A stretch of 64,000 nt of DNA, taken from Vampirovibrio chlorellavorus (GTDB taxonomy: Bacteria; Cyanobacteriota; Vampirovibrionia; Vampirovibrionales; Vampirovibrionaceae). Below the pieces are notes generated by a model that was not told the origin of the DNA, made no database searches, and was given only the letters and a program-made list of their open reading frames with translations. Below, in pieces: positions 7,599-16,111 of the stretch (positions are counted from its first letter, which is position 1; the number at the start of each line of letters is the position of its first letter). The position numbers and the translations under genes were made by a program. The stretch lies in assembly GCF_003149375.1 (NCBI RefSeq), contig NZ_QFWH01000006.1, forward strand, positions 151,584-215,583. The letters run 5' to 3'.

Positions 7599-9446
7599 TC
7601 AGGCGTTTTTTTCCACGCCGGGGAAGTAGTTTTTACCGGTCATCCGGTAGGTCATGTAGTGCTGGGCCTTGGGAATAATGTAAGACAAGAGCAGGGTGCA
7701 AACGGCGTTGGAGGCCAACCAGGCACCGGCCCGACCCCGAATGGATTTCTGCAGGACTTTTTCCAGTTTTTGGGGCGCTTGTTCCAGCCCTTCGGAGACA
7801 AAGGCCTTCTCCATGCTCTGAATAAATCCGAACATGGCCTCTGAGTTGATTTTCTTGGTCAAGTCCAGAAATTTTCCGGCTTGGGGGGCGTATTGCTCCG
7901 GTGCTTTGCTGAATACGGTTTTGACATTCTGGCCCGCGTCTTGCACCCATTTTTTAACGGCGTTTTGCCTTCTGGCGCTGCTGGAAGCCTGACCGTCAAA
8001 GGTGGGAATCCAGTGGCATTCCTTGGCCAAATCCAAAAATAAATTGGGGGTCGGTTTTTTCTGCTCGAAGTGCTTCAACACGGCTTCGGTGAACTGTTGA
8101 TCCAGTTGGTATTGCGCCTGCGGATTGCTGGCGTTCTTCAGGGTATTCAGTAATGTTTTATGGTCGCCCAGATCCATGGCCTTGGCCAGGTCATCCAGAT
8201 GATTGCGGTATTGATCCGCAAAGTGCTGAGCGGTCAATGGGCCGTTGGGCAGCAAAAACTTGTCCCGCAGGTGCTTGGTGACGTCAAAACTCAGTTGGCT
8301 GTGGCTGTTTTTACCCAGCTTGTTGATAAAGAAACTTTGCAAGGCCTGCTGTCCCCAGTACAGGCAAGCAATGATACTCACTTCCCGGAAGGCGATTTCG
8401 AGCCGCTCCTGCCAATTCCGGGCCTTAATCACCCGTCCGCCGCTGATGGTTTGATCCACCAGCAAGGTGTTGGCCCGTTCGTTTTGCAAGAGGGCGGCGG
8501 CCAGATTGCCAGGCGCATCCAGCAGTCCGCCAAAGCGAACCGCCGTGGGGGCAGTGCCAGATAGACCCGGACGGGCAGGGGGCAGCTGGCCAAAGGCCGT
8601 AGTGGCGGAAGCCGTGGCTAGACCAAAGGGGTTGTTTACGGGGGCTGGGCCATTGAAGGCTGCCCCACTTGGCCCGTTGGCGCTCAGTGGGGCGCTAAAG
8701 GTTCCGGCGGCCATAGGGTAGGGGGCAGCGACGGCGGCTGGCTGAACCGGACTACGGTTGAAGCCAGGAGCTGCGTTTTTATGCGTGTTCCAGCCCTGGA
8801 GTGGCTGAGGGGTCTGCTGAGGGGTTTGTTGTGGCCTGGCCTGCCCCGTTTTTTCCAGTTTTTTCCGGGTAAGCCACTGGTTAAAGGTGGGAATGCCCAC
8901 GGCGATACCCACCACCGGAATCAGGGTGGCAAAGCCAAACTTCAGCAGGTTGGAGCGGTTGTAGCGGGCTTTTTTGCTCTGGTTGCCAATAACATCCAGC
9001 AAGTTGTCGTAAATCCGTTGGCCGGAGTGCTTGTGAACGGCCTCGGTAAACTTGCCGATCCGGTCGCTGAGGTGGCCTTTGGTATTGACCAGACTTTGGG
9101 CCGAAGGCGGGTTGAAGTGGGTTTTGAGCCATGATTGATTGGCCGGGGGCGCTTCGGTCTTTTTCAGCAAGGCGATGTCCATATCCGGCAGCGCAATAGC
9201 CTTCATGACATCTTTGGCCAGGTAGTCGTAAAACTTTTTCATCCAGTTGATGCCAAAGCCCCAGATGACCGTGGTGGCCACTTCTTCAATCAGCCGCTCC
9301 CGGCCGCCGTGCGGGTCCCGTTTGTACTCCATGTAAGTCCGGCCGCTGCTCTCCACGCTGTCCCGCAAGGCCAGGGACACCATGGAGGTGCTGTCGTCCA
9401 TCTTGGTCAGGAAACCGTTGATCCGCTTGTCGAAGAGGTTGATCAT
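7599..9446 (-). CDS. Large uncharacterised protein with several hydrophobic segments
   Basis: About 615 residues, starting at the ATG at 9446 (MINLFDKRINGF), which has a strong GAGGTGG site upstream and overlaps the upstream gene's stop as ATGA. The N-terminal part contains DPHGGRERLIEEVATTVIWG. Hydrophobic segments are FATLIPVVGIAVGIPTF, a second stretch near VSIIACLYWGQQALQSFFI, and one at the C-terminus (AVCTLLLSYIIP). A Pro/Ala/Gln-rich linker lies between the first and second. I do not recognise the family; it is probably a membrane-associated orphan. Coupling to the repeat protein suggests that the two act together. Confidence 0.85.
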   Translation of the reverse strand: MINLFDKRINGFLTKMDDSTSMVSLALRDSVESSGRTYMEYKRDPHGGRERLIEEVATTVIWGFGINWMKKFYDYLAKDVMKAIALPDMDIALLKKTEAPPANQSWLKTHFNPPSAQSLVNTKGHLSDRIGKFTEAVHKHSGQRIYDNLLDVIGNQSKKARYNRSNLLKFGFATLIPVVGIAVGIPTFNQWLTRKKLEKTGQARPQQTPQQTPQPLQGWNTHKNAAPGFNRSPVQPAAVAAPYPMAAGTFSAPLSANGPSGAAFNGPAPVNNPFGLATASATTAFGQLPPARPGLSGTAPTAVRFGGLLDAPGNLAAALLQNERANTLLVDQTISGGRVIKARNWQERLEIAFREVSIIACLYWGQQALQSFFINKLGKNSHSQLSFDVTKHLRDKFLLPNGPLTAQHFADQYRNHLDDLAKAMDLGDHKTLLNTLKNASNPQAQYQLDQQFTEAVLKHFEQKKPTPNLFLDLAKECHWIPTFDGQASSSARRQNAVKKWVQDAGQNVKTVFSKAPEQYAPQAGKFLDLTKKINSEAMFGFIQSMEKAFVSEGLEQAPQKLEKVLQKSIRGRAGAWLASNAVCTLLLSYIIPKAQHYMTYRMTGKNYFPGVEKNA

Positions 9447-9829
9447 GCCGCCACCTCTTCTGGCTCGATCCGTGCAGCCCGCATCCCCATTCCAAAAACA
9501 ACTGGTGCCAAGCAACGCTCAGCACCAGTGTTTAACTGTTCAATTGTGGCAATCCCGAAGCTGATACCCCCTTGCAGGGAGATCGCACCGGAGAAAGAAC
9601 CGGATTTCAGAGCGGCAGTGTATGCCACATCGTGCCGGTAGTTCCCCAGGGCTTGCTTTTGGCTTGACTTCAAGGCGGCAGTGTATGCCACGTCGTGCCG
9701 GTAGCTGCCCAAGGGCAGAACCTGACATGATTTCAAAGCGCCCGTGTAAGCCACATCATGCCGATAGGTTCCCAGGGGCAATGCCCGGGGCTCCTGCGGA
9801 ATCGGTTGTGGGTACAGGGTGGGTGTCAT
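9443..9829 (-). CDS. Protein with three tandem 21-residue YRHDVAYT repeats (orphan)
   Basis: This is a 128-residue protein. Residues 19-81 are three tandem copies of a 21-residue unit with consensus LGxYRHDVAYTxALKS. The conserved Tyr, Arg, His and Asp are the kind of residues that could bind metal, phosphate or polysaccharide, but no family is recognised. The rest is a Pro-rich N-terminus and a C-terminus ending EEVAA. The stop overlaps the ATG of the 615-residue gene by four bases (ATGA), which is strong evidence for a coupled two-gene operon. Confidence 0.8.
   Translation of the reverse strand: MTPTLYPQPIPQEPRALPLGTYRHDVAYTGALKSCQVLPLGSYRHDVAYTAALKSSQKQALGNYRHDVAYTAALKSGSFSGAISLQGGISFGIATIEQLNTGAERCLAPVVFGMGMRAARIEPEEVAA
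9587..9775 (-). repeat. Three tandem 63-bp coding repeats
   Basis: The DNA encoding the three LGxYRHDVAYTxALKS units is repeated head to tail with a 63-base period. The copies differ at several bases while the core peptide is kept, so selection on the protein seems likely rather than a very recent duplication. Confidence 0.85.
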
Positions 9830-10241
9830 TGGATGACGGGTGTCCTTGATGGCGTGTGTGCTTATTAAGTCAAAAGACGCTGATTTTGTGCGTTATTTTG
9901 CGATTGTTTTTCGGGTTGATACAAGAAATCCCCGTTACGGGCTTTGGCAAGTGGGTGACGGGGATTCAATCTGAAGACTGGTTATTTTTTATGTTTCCAA
10001 CTCAGCTTGAGCGCTCGCCACGCACTGATGATCGGCGCTGGCGTCGGGTGTGATTCAAAGCGTTCAGCTGGATAAATAACATGCTGTAAATCCTGGTAAC
10101 TGTTTGAACTAAACAGACTGGCTCAGTGTACATCGAGCTTGAATTGATGTCGTACTAGTAGACAAAAAGCATCCCCTTTTGTCAATCGCCAAATCTTGGC
10201 ATAATAGAGTCTAGCGCACGCAAGCGGACTTCAGGGGTTTT
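9830..10241. other. Divergent intergenic region with a stem-loop and a candidate cysE promoter
   Basis: No convincing gene lies here. It separates the minus-strand repeat protein from cysE. A stem of 9 perfect pairs (AATCCCCGT 9927-9935 with ACGGGGATT 9958-9966) has a 22-base loop and no T-run; it may be an RNA structure or a protein-binding palindrome. A sigma70-like pair lies near the cysE end and is listed separately. Confidence 0.45.
10179..10205 (+). promoter_or_regulatory. Candidate sigma70-type promoter for cysE
   Basis: TTGTCA (10179-10184) and CATAAT (10200-10205) are separated by 15 bases, which is short compared with the usual 16-18. The position 36 bases upstream of the cysE ATG is right. 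This is a pattern match only. Confidence 0.35.
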
Positions 10242-10859
10242 ATGGTTCTATCCGACTTGATGATGAAAGGCCCTATGTTTATTCTTGAAGACATTGAGAC
10301 GGTTTTGCAGCGAGATCCGGCGGCTCGCACCCGTCTGGAAGTGTTTCTGTGCTATCCGGGCTTGCATGCCATCTGGCTGCACCGCTTGAATCATGGCTTA
10401 TGGGGCTGGGGCCTGACCACGCTGGCACGGTTGGGGTCTCATGTGGCCCGTTTTCTGACCGGTATTGAGATACACCCCGCCGCCCGCATCGGAAGGCGCT
10501 TTTTTATTGATCACGGGCTGGGGGTGGTCATTGGGGAAACCACCGTGATTGGCGATGATGTGACCCTGTATCAGCAGGTGACCCTGGGGGGCACCGGTAG
10601 GGAGCGGGGCAAACGCCATCCGACTCTGGAAAATGGCGTGGTGATCGGGGCGGGAGCAAAAGTGCTGGGCAATATCACCGTGGGCCAGGGGGCCCAGGTC
10701 GGTTCTGGTTCGGTGGTGATTAAAGACGTTCCCGCTGAGGCCACTGTGGTTGGGATTCCCGCTCGGGTCATTGCCCTGAACGGTAAACGGGTCACGGCAT
10801 CTGTCCATGAGGCGGCTTTGGCCGGGGAAGGGCGTTCAGCCGAAGGGTTGGATCCCTGA
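10242..10859 (+). CDS. cysE: Serine O-acetyltransferase
   Basis: The enzyme transfers acetyl from acetyl-CoA to serine, giving O-acetylserine, the first step of cysteine synthesis in the cytoplasm. The typical sequence is clear: the N-terminal helical part ([20 protein letters not shown]), then [40 protein letters not shown] and [14 protein letters not shown]. Left-handed beta-helix repeats follow. At 205 residues it matches the short SAT type, lacking the long N-terminal helix bundle of E. coli CysE. ATG 10242 has AGGGG 5 bases upstream. No cysK lies next to it. Confidence 0.96.
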   Translation: MVLSDLMMKGPMFILEDIETVLQRDPAARTRLEVFLCYPGLHAIWLHRLNHGLWGWGLTTLARLGSHVARFLTGIEIHPAARIGRRFFIDHGLGVVIGETTVIGDDVTLYQQVTLGGTGRERGKRHPTLENGVVIGAGAKVLGNITVGQGAQVGSGSVVIKDVPAEATVVGIPARVIALNGKRVTASVHEAALAGEGRSAEGLDP

Positions 10860-10999
10860 GGAATTCTCAATATAGCTTTTGGGTAGGGGCTTTTTTGGAA
10901 AACCGAAGATAGTACGGTTTACTGAAGGGGGCAATTTGGATAAAGTCAATTGATGAAATTAATCGTCGTTTTCTAAGATAAATTGGGTCAGTTAGAAAT

Positions 11000-12451
11000 T
11001 TGATTGCGTGGAAACCTGTGACCTTGAATCGTTCTCGTTTGGTATTAATGGCGTTGCTCTACCTTTGGGGTTGGCTATGTGCGTGGGCTTGTCCCGGGGC
11101 TTGGGCCGAAGGGGAGGAAGATCCCTTATGGAATCGGCCCTCGTTTGAGAAAAAGGTGTTTCGGGTCGGTCAGCGCATTTTAAGCGCCAACGGCATTCCC
11201 GATCGCATTGAATTCCTGGCCAGTCGGCTGGATATCCGAAACGCCTCTGCCAGCCGGTTCGGCGGCCCCAATACAGTGATTATTTACAAGGACATGCTGG
11301 ATGTCATGGAGAGCGATGATGAACTGGCCGCCGTGCTGTCTCATGAGATCGCCCATATCACCAAGCGGCATACCGGTAAAATCGTGCCTAAGCGATGGGC
11401 GGCCAAAACGGCTTTATGGACGGCCTATACGGTGGGCGGAACGGCAGCTTCCGTTGCCACGGCGGGGCTGGCCGCGCCGGTGTTCATCGTGGGCGCTGCG
11501 GGGATTAAAAAAATGCATCGAAATGGCATTGCCTTGACCGATCCCATCTCCCGGCCCTATGAGAAAGAGGCGGATTTGGTGGGCCTGGAGTATATGACCA
11601 AAGCCGGGTACAACCCCCTGGCTATGGAGTCTCTACTTCTGAAAGGGGCCGCCGATTCTGGGCCCGTGGCCAATTTCTTTTCCAGCCATCCCGGCGGCAG
11701 TGAGCGACTGGCTTATATCCATGAAGCCATTCAGAGCCACTACCCTCAATATCTAGCGGATGCCAATGAATCGGCTGCCGATGCGAAAAATGCCGCCTTG
11801 CCCAAGGCAGGGGCAGTGTCTCCGGCTGACCCTGTGAAGATGGCTGCTCAGTTCTCGGCATTGGCAGAGGGGAAAGACAATCCGAATCACCAGCACGAGG
11901 GTTCAGTGCCCTCGTCGCAGGCTGCCCTGAACCCGTCTTCTCTGCCCGCCCGATCAAAGGCCCCTAGGCAGCAATCGGCATCTGCTCCGCAATCGGTGCC
12001 CGCTTCGCAATCGGTATCCACGGGGGGAAGCCAGTCGGGGCCGGAAAAGTCTGTTCAATCCCCAGCGAAGAGTCCCGCAGCGCAACCGGTCGCTGCCTCC
12101 ACAGCCTCTGCCTCTGTGGCTTCTTCTTCCCCCTCTAACGCCAAGGCCTTGTTTGCCAAGCCAGCCGCCCCGTCTGCTGGGCCCGGCCCCCATGAGCGTT
12201 CCGTGGCACAGGTTTTATTGGGCTTGCAGCCGGATCAGCTTCGCATTTTGCGCATGCTGAGTCAGCACGGCTACCTGTCCCGGCAAGAGTTGGTAAACCA
12301 GATGGAATACGTGCCAGCCGATAGTTTGACCCAGCAGATCAATGCGCTGATTCAAAAGCGTCTGGTTCGTCTGCTGGGGGCGGAACCGGACGAGGTGATT
12401 GTGCTGACCGATTGGGCTGCCGAGGCCTTTCAACCCGCTTCAGCCCGATAA
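11000..12451 (+). CDS. M48-family zinc metalloprotease with C-terminal winged-helix-like domain
   Basis: A signal peptide (LVLMALLYLWGWLCAWACPG) precedes an M48 peptidase domain. The zinc motif is HEIAH at residues 115-119, and the third ligand Glu is in PYEKEADLVGLEYM (~190). The overall arrangement resembles the YfgC/BepA and LoiP periplasmic group. A Ser/Gln/Pro-rich linker (~290-395) then leads to a helical domain (~405-475: QPDQLRILRMLSQHGYLSRQ) with the pattern of a winged helix. That is unusual for an exported protease. The start is uncertain: TTG 11000, GTG 11018 or ATG 11048 are in frame, and none has a clear ribosome-binding site. Confidence 0.88.
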   Translation: MIAWKPVTLNRSRLVLMALLYLWGWLCAWACPGAWAEGEEDPLWNRPSFEKKVFRVGQRILSANGIPDRIEFLASRLDIRNASASRFGGPNTVIIYKDMLDVMESDDELAAVLSHEIAHITKRHTGKIVPKRWAAKTALWTAYTVGGTAASVATAGLAAPVFIVGAAGIKKMHRNGIALTDPISRPYEKEADLVGLEYMTKAGYNPLAMESLLLKGAADSGPVANFFSSHPGGSERLAYIHEAIQSHYPQYLADANESAADAKNAALPKAGAVSPADPVKMAAQFSALAEGKDNPNHQHEGSVPSSQAALNPSSLPARSKAPRQQSASAPQSVPASQSVSTGGSQSGPEKSVQSPAKSPAAQPVAASTASASVASSSPSNAKALFAKPAAPSAGPGPHERSVAQVLLGLQPDQLRILRMLSQHGYLSRQELVNQMEYVPADSLTQQINALIQKRLVRLLGAEPDEVIVLTDWAAEAFQPASAR

Positions 12452-12596
12452 GGGACAGGCAGATGGTTTTGATGGGGGCGTTTGGGGCCTCTGTTATAAA
12501 TCTTAACTTTTAGCAGGGTAAGTGCTGGCTAGATAGTCGCTTCATGATTTAAAATAGCTTTACTTAAGTTCAGGTTCTGAATGGAAGGGGTGACCT

Positions 12597-13082
12597 TTGG
12601 GACTCTCGGTTTGTCATCAATCGCTTTGGGCCCGGCCAGTGCCGCATGCCGCCGCGCAATCACCGGGTCAGCAATCCCCAGGGAAGGATAGTGCCCAGTC
12701 GATCCAGCCCAAGGGAAAGGATTCTGCTGCCTTTGAGCAATTCAAGGCCCAGCGCTACGCGGAGATTCTCTCCCATGAACAAGCGCATCAGTCCGCCGCA
12801 GGGAGCTTGGGCGGTGGTATTCACATCGATTTTGACAGCAATGGGGTGGCTGTGGGTGGCCATGTGCCCATAAAAATTCCACCCCTGGATCCCAGCAATC
12901 CGGAAGCCTCTTACCAAAGCTATTGTCAGGTGCGGAACGCCGCCCTGGCTCCGGGGGATCCGTCCGGACAAGATTGCGCGGTGGCCTCCAAAGCACAGGC
13001 GCTGATGGGGCAGGCGCAGGTCCTGATGGCCCGCAAAAAGCAGAAGGCTCAAAAAATCGCCGAAGCCGGAACGCAGGATTGA
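12597..13082 (+). CDS. SprA-related family protein (HExxH putative protease)
   Basis: The core (HEQAHQSAAGSLGGGIHIDF, later AVGGHVPIKI and VRNAALAPGDPSGQDCAVAS) matches the SprA-related family (PF12118), whose members carry a conserved HExxH-like motif and are thought to be metal-dependent peptidases. Here the motif is HEQAH (~60-64). The protein is shorter than most members at 161 residues and has a weak signal-like N-terminus. The TTG start has AAGGGGTG upstream. Its stop is 16 bases from the convergent treY stop. Activity has not been shown for the family as far as I know. Confidence 0.85.
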   Translation: MGLSVCHQSLWARPVPHAAAQSPGQQSPGKDSAQSIQPKGKDSAAFEQFKAQRYAEILSHEQAHQSAAGSLGGGIHIDFDSNGVAVGGHVPIKIPPLDPSNPEASYQSYCQVRNAALAPGDPSGQDCAVASKAQALMGQAQVLMARKKQKAQKIAEAGTQD

Positions 13083-13097
13083 TTTGCCAGAGCTGCT

Positions 13098-16079
13098 TTA
13101 ACCCAATCTCAAAAAGCCCACCGGTAAGTCCTTAAAGACGTCCGACAGATTGAGGGCCTTTTGAGCATCATGGTTCACCGGTGCCAATGGCTCCAGGGTC
13201 AGCAGGTTGGTAACGGGTCGGTTCTGCAGAAAGTCCGGCAACAAGAGCTGAGTATTCTTCCAGACCCGCTTTCCGCAGGGCTGTCCGCTTTTGCGCAGGC
13301 CCAGCCAGGTATTTAATCTAGGCACAGCCACAATGACGGCCTCCCCTTCCAGCCAGCGTACGAATGCCACCACGTGATCGCTGTAAATGCCACTGACCTC
13401 CAGAGGCAGGTAATGACCTTGCTGAAATAAGGCTGGATGGGCCTGACGGTACCCCAGGACCTTGGCGATGAGATACTGTTTAATGCGCCCATCGCTCATG
13501 TCCCGGACGATTTCATCCAGCGGCTTTTGCAGGGTATGGGCATCCGGGGCCTCCAGAAGTGGGCGGAGCTGTGCCAGTTGGGCCTGACGCACGGCATAAT
13601 CCACCGGGCGGCGATTGTCCGGGTCCACCAGACTTAAATCCCACAGTTCGCAACCCTGATACAGATCTGGCACGCCGGGGCAGGTCAGTTTCAGTAGGGT
13701 TTGAGAGAGGGCGTTAAATTGCCCCAGCCGGGCGATTTGCCGCTGAAAAGGCAGAAAGCTGCGCATAAACAGCGGTGAGGGTTTTAATACCACGCCCCGA
13801 ATAAAGGCTTGTAGCCCCGTTTCATAGGTATGGTTTGGGTTGATCCAGCTGGTATGGCGCTTGGCTTCGCGGGCCGCTTTTAACATGTATTGCTCCAGGC
13901 GTTCCGCCAACTGGGCCCTTTCCTCTTCTTTGGGGTTTTCAAAAGGCCAAATGCCAAGCAGGGTTTGGTAAAACAGATACTCATCGTTGGGACAGGGGGC
14001 CACCACATCATCTCCCGGCCTTTGCAGTAAATGCCGATGGATGCGACGCCAGGAGGTGAGATGCTTTTGCCACTCTTCCGGCATTTCCGACAACACGCTG
14101 ATGCGGGCCCGCACATCTTCTGAGCGCTTGGTATCGTGCGTGGTGGTGCTTAGCAGGGTATGCGGCGTGCGTTGCAATCGCTGCTGATTGCGATAGTGGA
14201 AAGTAGCTGCCGAAATGCCAAAAACCGTGGGCTCCCCACCCACCTCATTGAGAGAAACGAGGCGATTGTAGCGGTAAAACGAGGTATCCTCAAGCCCCTT
14301 GGCCATTACCGGGCCGCTGTACTGCTGAAATTTCATGGCGAAATGGCAAACCGCAGCCCGAAATCGGGAGGCCTCGGTGACTTCCGGGGTAGTGGTGGAC
14401 GAGACCCTGCGCGCATCTGCTGCACCTGGGGGCTGCGTCTCCGTGAGATGCTCCAGTTGGGCTTCCAGCAGCAGGATGGAGTGCAGAAAATCGTAAATGC
14501 TGGAGTCTATGGCCGTACTGTGGCGTTTGGCCAGATTGATGGCCCAGTCAATGTATTCGCCGTCCTTCTTGCTGAGAGTCTCGTGGGTTACATAGGTTCG
14601 GTAGACCGGGAAGCAGGCCACCACTTCCATCAAGGCGCTGCGCAGGTTGTGCAGGGTAAAGTCTCGGGAACGCCAGTTCTGTTTACACAGCCGGTACAAC
14701 TGCTGGGTCAGCACCCCCAGTTCACTGTTCAGGGTGGTGCGCATAATCAGTTTCTTGCACTCGTGGACCAGTGATTCAAAGTGGATGGGATGCCCCAGCG
14801 TTTTTTCATAAATGCGGGTCATTTCCTTTTCATGCTCTTGTTGTACGAACAAGCCATTGACGGTGTTGGCAAACTCGTATCCGGTGGTACCCTGTACCAG
14901 CCAGTTTTGAGGCAATCGCTCATAGGGGGCCAGAATTTTCTCAATGGCTACGTACAAGGGCAACCGTGGATCGCCCAGTTGCAAATCCGGTTCCAGGGAC
15001 ACATTCAGACGTTTGGCGGCCTCTATTTGCAATTGGTGAAAATAGGCGGCCGGGTCATACAGTCCATCGGGATGATCAATGCGCAGGCCGCTGATCCAGC
15101 CTTCTTCAATCAGTCGCAGGATGAGAGCGTGGGTTTCCGCAAACACCCGGGGATCTTCCACCCGCAGGGCGACCAGGTCATTGATATCAAAAAAACGCCG
15201 ATAATTGATTTCATCGCTGGCCACCCGCCAGTTGGAGAGGCGGTAAACCTGCATTTCCAGCAGACGGTGCAATCGGTTCTGGTTGGTGATGTCTGGCAGG
15301 CGGGTTTGAAAGTCCTGCAAGGTTTCCTGAATGAAATTGAATATGTCAGGCGTGCTGTTGCCCAGGGCCAGCAAACGCCCCAGGCTGATATTCTTTTCCC
15401 GGATGCGCTCTTCTTTCTTTTCCCAGCAGCCTTCGGTTTCTATGGGCAAGCGCTCAAAGGCGGTCATAATGCTCTGATATTCCAGAAAGGCAGGGTTAGA
15501 TTGCCCCAGTCGGGCCTCCAGCACCTCCAGGCGTTGCCCCAGAATGAGAGGATATGACACCGGGTTTACCGGAATGGTGTGTTCGTAATAGTCCAGCCAG
15601 AAGCGGGCGGTAGAGGGGTCAAACCGCAGCTGCAGCTCGCCGTTCTTCAGGACCTGACCATAGGAATCTCCCAGAATGGGCAGCAAAATCTTGTGTTTCA
15701 GGTCTTCCGTAAGCGGATGCCAGTCGATGTCAAAATAATCGGCGTACAGGGAGGAAGTGCCGTTTTCCAGCAAATCCATCCACCACGGATTGTTTTGGGC
15801 AGCCCCCATGTGGTTGGGCACAATGTCCAGAATCAGGGACATCCCCTCCGCCTTCAGCGTTGAAGCCAGCTGGATAAATTCCTCGTAGCTTCCGATCTCC
15901 GAGCTAAGTTGCTGGTGATTGCTGATATCGTAGCCGTGAGGACTGTTCTCCCGGGCTTGCAGCAGCGGAGAGGCATAGCAATGGCTGATGCCCAGTTGCT
16001 TGAGATAGGGAATGAGGGCAATGGCGTCCTGAAACCGGAACTCCCGGTTAAACTGGAACCGGTAAGTCGCCGTGGGAAT
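13098..16079 (-). CDS. treY: Maltooligosyl trehalose synthase (GH13), no canonical start codon
   Basis: TreY rearranges the reducing-end alpha-1,4 bond of a maltodextrin to the alpha-1,1 bond of trehalose. Conserved GH13 parts are present: ILDIVPNHM, GLRIDHPDGLYDP with the nucleophile Asp, and CPGVPDLYQGCELWDLSLVD near the end. The frame continues upstream of the first ATG (15842) for 79 codons that encode the conserved first part of the barrel (IPTATYRFQF, YASPLLQARENSPHGYDISN). No ATG, GTG or TTG occurs in that stretch or in the short overlap with malQ. The first conserved codon is ATT at 16079. Translation probably enters by a -1 shift at the A9 tract of malQ or by a rare start. It is the last gene of treZ-malQ-treY. 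Confidence 0.93.
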   Translation of the reverse strand: MPTATYRFQFNREFRFQDAIALIPYLKQLGISHCYASPLLQARENSPHGYDISNHQQLSSEIGSYEEFIQLASTLKAEGMSLILDIVPNHMGAAQNNPWWMDLLENGTSSLYADYFDIDWHPLTEDLKHKILLPILGDSYGQVLKNGELQLRFDPSTARFWLDYYEHTIPVNPVSYPLILGQRLEVLEARLGQSNPAFLEYQSIMTAFERLPIETEGCWEKKEERIREKNISLGRLLALGNSTPDIFNFIQETLQDFQTRLPDITNQNRLHRLLEMQVYRLSNWRVASDEINYRRFFDINDLVALRVEDPRVFAETHALILRLIEEGWISGLRIDHPDGLYDPAAYFHQLQIEAAKRLNVSLEPDLQLGDPRLPLYVAIEKILAPYERLPQNWLVQGTTGYEFANTVNGLFVQQEHEKEMTRIYEKTLGHPIHFESLVHECKKLIMRTTLNSELGVLTQQLYRLCKQNWRSRDFTLHNLRSALMEVVACFPVYRTYVTHETLSKKDGEYIDWAINLAKRHSTAIDSSIYDFLHSILLLEAQLEHLTETQPPGAADARRVSSTTTPEVTEASRFRAAVCHFAMKFQQYSGPVMAKGLEDTSFYRYNRLVSLNEVGGEPTVFGISAATFHYRNQQRLQRTPHTLLSTTTHDTKRSEDVRARISVLSEMPEEWQKHLTSWRRIHRHLLQRPGDDVVAPCPNDEYLFYQTLLGIWPFENPKEEERAQLAERLEQYMLKAAREAKRHTSWINPNHTYETGLQAFIRGVVLKPSPLFMRSFLPFQRQIARLGQFNALSQTLLKLTCPGVPDLYQGCELWDLSLVDPDNRRPVDYAVRQAQLAQLRPLLEAPDAHTLQKPLDEIVRDMSDGRIKQYLIAKVLGYRQAHPALFQQGHYLPLEVSGIYSDHVVAFVRWLEGEAVIVAVPRLNTWLGLRKSGQPCGKRVWKNTQLLLPDFLQNRPVTNLLTLEPLAPVNHDAQKALNLSDVFKDLPVGFLRLG

Positions 16080-16096
16080 ACTTACGGCAGAGCTTC

Positions 16097-16111
16097 CTAG
16101 GCTTTTTTTTT
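16097..16111 (-). promoter_or_regulatory. A9 slippery site at the end of malQ (candidate programmed -1 frameshift into treY)
   Basis: On the minus strand three in-frame AAA codons (16111-16103) are followed by GCC and the TAG stop (16099-16097). Slipping back one base on A9 puts the ribosome exactly in the treY frame. Shine-Dalgarno-like GAGG and GGAG lie just upstream (GAGGCGGAGCGC), as in dnaX-type sites. Downstream a stem with one bulged base can form between 16087-16080 and 16067-16059. Transcriptional slippage on A9 would have the same effect. Confidence 0.65.

Noticed and set aside
7497..7844. Plus-strand frame containing YKRVGRAASP
   Set aside because: It runs from the inverted repeat into the antisense of the 615-residue gene. 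The peptide is a consequence of the repeat, as the mirror frame shows.
9856..10053. 65-codon frame before cysE
   Set aside because: No ribosome-binding site, ends in unlikely Arg-rich sequence, and covers the stem-loop and promoter region.
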